Both the position numbers and the translations under genes were made by a program. From the NCBI GenBank assembly GCA_015680685.1, contig MNCI01034697.1, forward strand, positions 1,500,516-1,564,515: a stretch of 64,000 bases of DNA, given 5' to 3'. The DNA is from Gnetum montanum (taxonomy: Eukaryota > Streptophyta > Gnetopsida > Gnetales > Gnetaceae). Numbering within the stretch: position 1 is the stretch's first letter; each line of letters starts with the position of its first letter. Below the pieces are notes generated by a model, which saw only the letters and a list, made by a program, of their open reading frames with translations, did no database searches and was not told the DNA's origin. Of this stretch, positions 56,001 to 64,000 are shown piece by piece.

Positions 56001-56282
56001 CACATCAATTAGAGCATGTAGGTAGTGTATTGATGTGATAGAAATTCAAAGGTGCATGTATGTAGCAGCCATAAAACTGGAGGATACCAATGGCTGACAA
56101 TTGATCCATATAGCAACTAAACTCTTTGTATGGAATAAACTAAGAGTCTTACTAGTGTCTACATTAAAGGCATGAACAAGATGGAGTAATCCCATCACCA
56201 ACTATTAAATGAACCTAATGACACTAATTGGGGAGAGTTGGAGATCTTTGAGAGCTTTGAATAGAAGCCCCTTGAGTTAAAA

Positions 56283-57380
56283 AATTGCCAGCCAGAATGG
56301 AGTATGCTATTCTAAAAGATGGTAGGTGAGTTGTTATTAATGCGAACCTTACTCCTGTGCAAAAAAAGAAGTTATTGAAGGTGATCAAGAAATGGCCAAT
56401 AGCCTTTGCTTGGTTATATCATGAACTGACTAGAATTGATCCTAGGATATGCTAGCACCACATCTACATAGATCTTTCCATCAAGCCAAAGACGTAGCCA
56501 CAGTGGTGGTTGGACCCTAAACTAAAGGTGATCATAAAGGAGGAGATTAAAGAACTCCTCATGACAGGGTTCATTTATCCCATTGTAGATAGCGAGTGGG
56601 TTAGCCCACTTGTGATAGTGCTAAAGAAGGATGATAAATGGAGGGTCTACATTGATTTCAGGTTGTTGAACATGGCAACATACAAGGATCATTTTTCTTT
56701 TCCATTTGTGGACCAAGTGTTGGATACCATTTCTGGCCATTGCTACTATAGCTTTTTGGATGGCTATAGTGGCTATAACCAAATTTAGATAGCACTAGAG
56801 GATTAGGCCAAAACAACAGTCTCAAGTTTCTAGGGGACTTTTGCATATAGAAAGATGTTGTTCATCCTATGCAATGCCCCTTCCACATTCCAACACCTTG
56901 TTCTAAGCATCCTCCAATAGTAGATTGGTAGTAGGATGGAAACCTTCATGGATGACTTCTCTACCTAAGGGCCTAAATTTGAGCAAGCCCCTAACTATCT
57001 TAAGTAAGTGCTAAAAATATGTGTGGAGACAAACCTTAGGCTTAATTAGTCAAAAAGCCACATGATGATCCAAGAAGGCATTGTGTTGGGACATAGAATA
57101 TTAGAAAAAGGCATCAAGGTGGACTTTGAAGAAATAAGGGTCATCCAAGGAATTACTAGATAGCTAGAAATAGTTAAAGGTGTGAGATCATTCTTTGGAT
57201 ACACTGGCTACTACCAATGTTTCATTGAGAATTTATCTAAGATTACTAAACCATTGGTGAAGCTAACAAAGAAGGATGTTACATTTTTCTAGACTAAGAA
57301 ATGTGAATATGCATTCCAGTAACTTAAAGAGAAGCTTGTGGAAACTCCAATTCTATGAACATCTTATTGGTTTAGGCCTT
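56283..57380 (+). pseudogene. Athila-like RT, third copy
   Basis: Pre-RT AFAWLYHELTRIDPRIC (about 56400-56450); MTGFIYPIVDSEWVSPLVIV (56560-56620, the site where the other copy was interrupted); YIDFRLLNMATYKDHFSFPF; SFLDGYSGYNQI; LFILCNAPSTFQ; catalytic FMDD at 56945-56956; MIQEGIVLGHRI; SFFGYTGYYQCFIENLSKI. Many Trp/Gln/Arg codons are stops. Confidence 0.88.
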
Positions 57381-57726
57381 CTCATATCATGACAGATGCA
57401 TCAAATTATGATTTGGAAGCTATGCTCATGGAGTTGGATGATCAAAAACATCCTTACTACATTCACTATATGAGCAGAAGCATTATGGGTATATAGTTGA
57501 ACTATACCACAACAACAAAAGAATTCATGGTAGCGATGTTCACCTTGAAGAAATTTAGGCACTATGTGCTTGGGTACAAGGTGTTTTTGACATAGACCAT
57601 AGTGCAATCTGGATCTTGATGAATAAACCAATGGTGAGCCCTCATGTCATACAGTGGTTGGTGATCTTGCAAGAATTTGATCCTACAATGGTAGATCGAA
57701 AGGGAATTGAAAACATGGTTGCTAAC
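57381..57726 (+). pseudogene. Athila-like RNase H, third copy (cut)
   Basis: RPSHIMTDASNYDLEAMLME keeps the catalytic Asp that the split element has lost. Then HPYYIHYMSRSIM, KKFRHYVLGYKV, a frame change, and VDRKGIENMVAN before the inserted LTR at 57727. The expected DHLSQL ending is on the far side of the insertion. Confidence 0.85.
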
Positions 57727-58945
57727 TGAAACGCCACCAAATTTGGTCTATAGCTTCTTAACTGCAGATTTGGGCTACATCTTCTTGACTGGAAATTTTG
57801 ACAAGTGATGGAACTACGCTCAACCCTAGTTGAGAGTGTAGCTAGGCTCTCATGGAGAGCATAGTTAGCACATAGCCATGCTTTTTTGCAAAATTTTCTA
57901 AATGTTGGAATACACTCTCCCCCAGTCTAGAGTGTAGTCTACCAGAATAGCCTTCAAAGGACTTCACAATGTAGCACTGGCATTCGACTCAGCTCCAGCT
58001 CACCTTGAATAAGTAAAATTCATTTTTTTGTACCCCTTTTGTGTCCAAAATTGTAACTATGCTTGACCTGACATAAGATATGGAGAGCGTAATCCTAGAG
58101 TGTAGTCTCTTAGCATAGCTACATGCATTTGGAAGAGTAGTCATAGTCTCACAGAGTTCAGTAGAGTGTAGCAAAGCATAACACTACTAGCCTTAGTGGA
58201 GAGTGTAGTTGGGTGATAATGTAGTCTCAACCATTCCCTCTACCACGTGGCAGTTTATCTGCATTTCATGCTAAACCTAGCTCTATAAATACCCCTACCC
58301 TCAACATTCTTGGGGTTGGCAAACTTGAGAATCAAGCGAGTTAGAAAATTCAAAGGCACACTAGTGAACTAGGAAGAAAGGAAAATGTTGCATACCATTG
58401 TAGCTCATTGTAGGACATTGTAGAACATTGTAGTTCATAGTACATCATGGTGGCCAACTTGGTGGATGTGGACACCTTGATGAGCACTAGTCTTCATAGC
58501 TAGACACCTCTGAGACTTTGACTATGCTCTCCATTACATCTGTTGTACACTACATACCTTCTAATCCCTTTTGTTGTTAAATACATTTGGGATACTGTTC
58601 CACTTCTCTCTCTTATATTTTCCATGCTTTCTTTACATTTTTCACTACTTTGAGCACATAGTCACATTACAACTATACTTAGGTGGTAGTGCTCACACAT
58701 TGGCACTTCCATTTTGCACCAAAACCCTTGACTACACTCATCCCTGTTGACATTGCTGACACCATTAACATTGCATGAACACTTAGCATAATTTTGCATT
58801 ATATTTAATAAGTCCCTATTCAATTAATAAGACCATTTAGGGAACCCCATCTCTACCTCTAGCAGGCCCTCATGTGGACTCAAGGTTAGGTTGTGCACCC
58901 ATGAACCCCTCAATGTTCCAGCCACTGACATTTTTAGTCACTATA
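57727..58945 (+). repeat. 5' LTR of the right-hand Tat-like element (1219 bp)
   Basis: The left end is fixed by TGAAACGCC inside a RNase H frame, the right end by alignment with the nested element (CTATA|GTTTC then the primer-site remnant). TATAAATACCCC is at 58284-58295. The U3 half repeats GAGAGTGTAGTYTC / GAGAGCATAGTTAGC words instead of the AAAATTCTCAGC minisatellite. Confidence 0.8.
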
Positions 58946-58950
58946 GTTTC

Positions 58951-58968
58951 TAGTGCTATAAGAATGGT
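58951..58968 (+). promoter_or_regulatory. Decayed primer-binding site
   Basis: TAGTGCTATAAGAATGGT stands where TGGTGCTAGAAGGAGGGT stands in the nested element, five bases after the LTR. Confidence 0.6.
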
Positions 58969-59124
58969 TGAACCACTTTCTTAGACTTTGTTGTGGTTAT
59001 CATGCATGCTCTTTACATCATAGTTTTCTATCAACTTGTTGGTGTAGATTAGACCCCATGTTGGTACCCCTGAGACCCCATGTAGTAATCCAAATCATAC
59101 TTCTATCCACTATTTTCCTAAGTC

Positions 59125-59365
59125 TCTATTCTCTTAGCATAGATAGCGTAGTGCATGGAGAGCATAGTTATTGAAGAGTGTAGTTAGCTCTTAGCGTAGA
59201 GAGTGTAGTTCATGGAGAGTGTAGTCTCCACACATTGCCATTTTTTTATTATCTCCATAGGTAGCCATTTTTCGATAGTTCATAGACTTAGCCATTTTTC
59301 TGTAGTTTCCACAGTTAGCCATTTTTCTACAATTTGTAGACTTAGCCATTTTTCTTTGCAATTAG
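59125..59365 (+). repeat. Two adjoining leader repeats
   Basis: 59125-59235 repeats GGAGAGTGTAGTTAGCTC-like units; 59255-59365 repeats a unit of about 31 bp, TTAGCCATTTTTCTGTAGTT type, four times. They occupy the leader between primer site and gag. A 60-codon frame through the second array (repeated HFSxxxRLSHFS) is an artefact. Confidence 0.85.
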
Positions 59366-59404
59366 CAACCCACAACTATCCCTTTCACAACTAGAGCTGG
59401 GAAC

Positions 59405-61345
59405 ATGAATCCAGATCAACCTTTGACATTAGTGTCAAATACACTTGACACCTTTACCATTCAACAAGCGGCCACCATAGTTAGCAATGAACAATACAAC
59501 TTTATATGTGTAAAGATCTAGGTAGGGTTACCCATGGATCAACTTGACATGGAGGCCAAATGGGACTTCAAATGAATTCATTGAGAAAGATGAGAGTATA
59601 TCCCTTTCTCATTCAAGATCATTCCGCTCACAGATTCCCACCACTAGTTGTTATCCTAACTCATTCGAGTGGTGAGCGTGACATGGGAACTGACTATGAG
59701 GAAGTCCTATAAGAGGAAGAAGACAAGTTTGAAGCTCACTCTGAATGGAAGAACCGCTTCCACACCATCTTCCAACTACTTCCCAGTCTCTCCCCCTTTG
59801 ATTCAATTCACCTATTCTCCCCGAGATAGTTATAACATCGCCATCACCTTCCCACTTTATTAGGCTTAGGTCAACACCTACAATGGCAATGCATCAAATG
59901 CAATACATGAAATAGGACACAACAGATCCATTTAACTTGTCATTTCTTACATCATCTCAACTTGCTTAGTCATCTTTACTAGCAGCCATCATGTCGGCTT
60001 AACCATATGTCTATGCAGGGTCCATCTCCTAGCCTCATGTGATCCAAACACCTTACATATTTCTTATTTCATTGATGCCCTTAGCATTAGTCCAACCCAT
60101 GCATCTGTGGCTTGCCCCAGTCACCATGCCCATAGCATAGCCAACACATCAACTACATCATGTGGCTCCTCAACTAGCAATTTGGCCCTAGGCCGTACTT
60201 GCTAGCACATCTCAAAACTTGGATAAGGCATTCCAGCTAACTCAAGTTTGATAGAGGAGGTCAAGAGACTCAAGGCTACCTCCTATGAAATAGTTCATGT
60301 GGTGGACTTCTACTAGGATGACCCTATAAGTCTTGTAGTCCCACCCCTAACTCTGCTAACTAGAGTACCACTACCTTAACTCACCAAGTATAATGATGAA
60401 GGGAACCCCAATGCAAACTTGGTGATGTTCAGGTCTAAGTGCTAGCTACTATAAGCATGGCCACATGCCATCATGTGCATCTTTGCCATGTCATGTACTG
60501 AGCATAGCCCAGAGGTTCTATTTCCTCTCTAGAAGACCTCTTAAGCTAGTTTGTAACATGCTTCAAGTATAACTTGAAGCCAAAAGCAACCTTGAATCAA
60601 CTGATGTAGATCAATTAGGGCCACATAGAGCCCACACAAAAATTTATCCAATGCTAGAGCACCTCATTGAATGAAATACGAGAGCCAATAGCTAAGATGC
60701 ACCTATTGGCCATATTAAAGTGTGTGATTAATGACTTCATTAAGTCAAAATTATACTACTTGGCCCTGTAGTCTCTAAGCCAAGTGTTTGCCTAGACAAA
60801 GAACATAGAAGATGAAGTGTAAGCTAGCAAGGACCCAGCCTACGTGACCTATAAAAACTAGCATGCGAGAAAACAACATGCAATAGTGGCAATGGTAGCC
60901 ACACACATTAAAGCGACAACCAGGGGCTGACTACTAGGCACCCCAAAGCCCCAGCTCACAAAGCTACCAACTCTAGCCCATAGGTAATTGACCCACCCAC
61001 ATCTACAATGGCCATGACATGGATCTACAAAAGGTCCAACTTTCAGTGCAAAGATCATTTAAAGTATATCCCATCACTACTGAAACCCTTAGAGCTGCTA
61101 GATCAATTATTGAAACCTGGGCAGATCCAACACAAGTAAGTCTCTGAGGATGTCTGCAAAAGGCATGATAGGTATTGTGAGCTACTAAGGAATCCTACCT
61201 CAGTAGCATCAAATGGGGCCTAGTCCTGAAGCACTTCAAGTTAGACCAGTTCTATCATTACCACCAGTTGTCTAGTCATAGCATGGACTTCTACTGAGCT
61301 TTACAAGACAATTTGCAAAGGATGATAGATAGGGGTGAACTAGTG
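59405..61345 (+). pseudogene. Tat-like gag, right-hand copy
   Basis: ATG at 59405 (MNPDQPLTLVSNTLDTF) leads to NEQYNFICVKI, shared with the nested element. PPLTLLTRVPLP and LTKYNDEGNPNANLVMFRSK (about 60340-60440) are the capsid start; MHLLAILKCVINDFIKSKLYYL (about 60695-60760) is its end. The zinc motif YHYHQLSSHSMDFY is followed by TGA at 61295-61297, the same position as in the nested element, then ALQDNLQRMIDRGELV. Frameshifts are present as well as stops. Confidence 0.82.
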
Positions 61346-62830
61346 CTTGACACTGCAAACCCTTCAAACATGGATGGTGCTAGCTCCATCATAAGCATCA
61401 TCAATGTGGGTGGAAAGTTAAAACTGATGTAGCAGCTATTTGTGGTTTAGGTGTCCTCTAGTAGTGCAAGGGTTCCCTTGGTCTCCACGAGTTCGAGACC
61501 CCCCTTCACTGTTAGAGCACTACCATGGGGCACCCACAACACCCTTAATGGTTAAGGTCCCATAGCATGTTGCAATAAAAACTATCCAATAGATGTTTTT
61601 TTGTTAGGATGTCATAATGTGTTGGCCCCTCACCTACTCGAAGCCTAGTAGTGGACAAGACATTAGCCCCTTCTCATCTAAGGGCCGACCTTACCTCTAG
61701 CATGGGTAGACTCACTAGATGGAAATTTAAAATGCCTAATGAATGCATCATAGATGAAATGGCTAGGAAATAATGAGACCAAAGAGCACTTGATCTACCA
61801 AAGCTGGTCCCTATCTCTATAATTCCTATGGCCAAAGAAACTGAAAAGGCCATAACCAGTAAACCATAATCGAGCATTAAGGCCTCCAAACAAGCCAAGA
61901 AAACCAATCCTAAGTCTCCTCTGTGAGAGATCTATCTCTTAGGTTACATGGAGGAGGTTAAGGCTAAAAAAAAATGCAGGCAATGAAAAAGACTTCATTG
62001 ATGCATTAGCCAAGGTCAAGTAAGCGCTGGAACAAAAAAAACACAACATTGAGTTTGTATGACCTGGTCATGACCTCATCTACCCACTGGGAAGCATTGG
62101 CATAGATGTTGGCCTCCATTCCTATTATAGAGAACATCCTTGTAGATGAGAATGCCATCCATGTAGTGATGTTTCCCTTGGCATGACAAGAATTAGGTTC
62201 AACATCCCTAGCATTTTGTAACAAGGTAATCAAGGTCAACCCCAAGTGAGAGGAGGTCATCACAACTCTAATGTTCATTACCATATGCATTGGGCAATGC
62301 AAGACTTGTAGAGTGCATGTCGATGATGGTGCAACAACAAACATAATACCATACTCCATCATTGACAAGCTAGGCCTCATAGACCAAATTAGGTCAACGA
62401 AAGCCACATGCTTAAAATATTTTAATGGATCATGCATCACTATATGTGGCACCATCATCATAGCTTTTGTAGCAAGGAAGAAATTCCCCACCACTACCAA
62501 ATTTACCATTATAGAGGAAATGCTCGACTCTAACCTGATATTGGATAGGCCTTGGCTAGCCCAATTATGAGTTGTCTCCTCTTTGATTCACTAGGAGATC
62601 CACCTTTTGTATGGAGGTGGTGAAGTTATCATCCACAGTGATAATGTCATTCCTTTGGCCATTAATAACATAGAAATGGAGCAAGGATCATAGGTTGAAT
62701 TTTCTGATGCTACACCTATGACAAACAATGCAATGCATAAGGCTAACACATTTGAACAAGTGGTGGAAGCCAACAACCTCCCAGAGGATGCTTTGTGGGT
62801 AGCCTCCTAATCCACACTAGATTAGGAAGC
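61346..62830 (+). pseudogene. Tat-like protease region, right-hand copy
   Basis: After a decayed linker (SLYDLVMTSSTHWEALA at about 62050-62100 matches SLYDLVMTSPVHREAIV of the nested copy) comes an open frame 62271-62570: MFITICIGQCKTCRVHVDDGATTNIIP, with catalytic Asp present, then NLILDRPWLAQL. Afterwards IHLLYGGGEVIIHSDNVIP matches the nested copy's C-terminal segment. A TGA follows LAQL. Confidence 0.85.
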
Positions 62831-64000
62831 AACTATGTGACCAAGGTACTGCCTTAGCCTGAAATGTGCTAGGTGCCTGCCTAGCCTTTGCTTCTACATG
62901 CCATGCCTTTTTTTCTTTTGCTTGCATTGAATTTGTTTATGCATTTACATTTAGCCTGCTTGCTTAGATTATGCATCACTTCACTTTATTTATGCATTTA
63001 TTTGCTTTTTTTACACATTTATCCACTTAGATTAACACATGAAAAATGTCAAAACCCATAAAAATCATAAAAATTAAAATTACAAAAACAAAAACTATTG
63101 CTCCAACTAGCCATGGCCTTAAACTGGCATCTACAGCTTGCCATGGCCTTAAGTTGGCATCTACAGCTTGGAATGGCCTAAAATTATCAATCCCCTTACC
63201 ATGGCCTACATGGCTTGAAATGTTTCAAAACTAGTAGAATTAGGCCTAGAATGACCTTAAACTACCATTGTACCCTAGAACGGTCCTAAAATTATTGCTT
63301 TTAATTCTATCCTCATGGTTTGCTAAGGAATAAAACTAACATGCACATGGCTTGCTAAGGCCTAAAACTAGCACAAGCATGCTTACCTACCTAATGGCCT
63401 GCATACATACTTAGGTAAACTTTACCACATTATTTTTTCCATTTGTGCACATTAACTTTGTAAAGTAGTTGCCACTTGATGTTTTTCTAGTTGATTTTGT
63501 AGGAGGTTATAGAAACACAACATGGCTATGAATGAGCACACCTAGCATATAGTGCCACACATTGATCCAACAAGGTAAGCACTTGTTCTCCATGATGTTA
63601 AAACTGGCATAGCAGTCTGCTATAACTATAAACTAGCATAGCACATCTGCCATGATGCTAAAACTAGCATAACATTCATTTGCTACAATGCTAAAACTGG
63701 CACGATCTTTTGCCATGATGCTAAACTAGCACAACTCATCCTTGGATCATGACGTTAAACTACCACAACAATATTCATTTTCTATGATGCTAAACTAGCA
63801 CAACATTCAGTAGCTATGATGCTAAACTAGAATGACATTTGTCGACTATGATGCTAAACTGGCACATAGTAGTCTACTAGGAATATAAACTAGCACACCA
63901 TGGTCTACCAAGACCTTAAATTGGTTTTACCATCAATCATGCATAATTCCATGAGTAAGAGGGTAAAAATAATTCTAAATTCCCCTCCCCCACTCTTTTT
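62831..64000 (+). other. Post-protease spacer with TAAACTRGCA motif repeats
   Basis: No gene in sense or antisense. Motif words (GCCATGGCCTTAAACTGGCAT at 63110-63220; GATGCTAAACTAGCACAAC at 63590-63930, about ten units at 25-40 bp) resemble the arrays of the nested element. Between them GATTTTGTAG|GAGG (about 63503) looks like a 3' splice site, followed by ATGGCTATGAATGAG and then CCAACAAG|GTAAGC (about 63575), a donor-like site. Confidence 0.6.

Larger units (their letters stand above)
53037..57726 (+). mobile_element. Third Athila-like element, truncated by an inserted Tat-like element
   Basis: 5' LTR (53037-53509), primer site, gag, protease, RT and RNase H in order, all homologous to 18089-42591. 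The sequence is cut at 57726 by a Tat-like LTR. Integrase and the 3' LTR, if still present, lie beyond the window. It is the most decayed of the three Athila-like copies, with a stop or frame break every 30-60 codons. Confidence 0.85.
57727..64000 (+). mobile_element. Right-hand Tat-like element (3' part outside window)
   Basis: 5' LTR 57727-58945, decayed primer site, a leader with tandem repeats, gag, protease and the start of the post-protease spacer are present. The LTR start TGAAACGCCACCAAATTTGG resembles TGAAACACCACTAATTTCGG of the nested element, and gag and protease align by phrases. It is inserted at the end of the Athila-like RNase H; CTAAC (57722-57726) should be one copy of the target duplication. 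Confidence 0.85.

Noticed and set aside
59212-59394. 60-codon frame with repeated RLSHFS
   Set aside because: Product of the 31-bp leader array.
61674-62509. Minus-strand frames of 77 and 167 codons opposite the right-hand Tat-like protease
   Set aside because: The 167-codon frame is the shadow of the sense protease frame, which has clear VDDGA and RPWLAQL motifs; no splice signals comparable with 28615-29703 were seen.

Overview
This is eukaryotic nuclear DNA, almost certainly from a seed plant with a large repeat-filled genome. A gymnosperm would fit the old, AT-rich, stop-riddled LTR elements, but that is inference. I see no bacterial operon, CRISPR array, rRNA or tRNA gene, and no intact host gene. 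Nearly everything is nested or truncated LTR retrotransposon: Ty1/copia, a non-chromodomain Ty3/gypsy lineage resembling Athila, and a second resembling Tat/Ogre. There is one Hsp70 retropseudogene, one long palindrome, and a few unassigned ORFs.

Layout. 1-1569 is the 3' end of an Athila-like element with its 3' LTR. 1575-7066 holds two copia pol remnants separated by about 2.8 kb of unassigned DNA, then a 17-base N gap and a G-rich tract. 8930-10860 is a copia LTR plus decayed gag-protease. 10949-18009 is a complete minus-strand Athila-like element (LTRs 814 and 844 bp, target duplication ACATT) that keeps gag-protease but has no RT, RNase H or integrase. 18089-42591 is a second Athila-like element on the plus strand, split inside its RT by a 14.2-kb Tat-like element (22879-37126, target duplication TACCC). 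Removing the insert rejoins the RT reading frame. 42985-43790 is the Hsp70 pseudogene. 45082-47473 is a truncated element with gag only. 48025-52760 is an inverted repeat with 1.25-kb arms whose loop holds a solo Athila-like LTR. 53037-57726 is a third Athila-like element, cut at the end of RNase H by another Tat-like element that runs off the right edge.

The most unusual item is in the protease-RT spacer of the 22879-37126 element. On the opposite strand a two-exon gene can be read: ATG at 29703, GT donor at 29563, AG acceptor at 28970, TGA at 28615. The exon phases match across a 594-nt intron and the product is 164 residues. The homologous spacer of the right-hand Tat-like element is only about 0.7 kb and lacks it. 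Other points of interest are the palindrome, paired 18-bp palindromes at the head of an LTR, a shared TGA at a zinc-ligand codon in two Tat-like gags, and a repeated spacer motif centred on TAAACTRGCA.

The autonomous copies would have worked as usual: LTR TATA box and polyadenylation signal drive a genomic RNA, gag packages it, protease matures the polyprotein, RT and RNase H copy from a tRNA primer, and integrase inserts with a 5-bp duplication. Every copy here has disabling stops or deletions.
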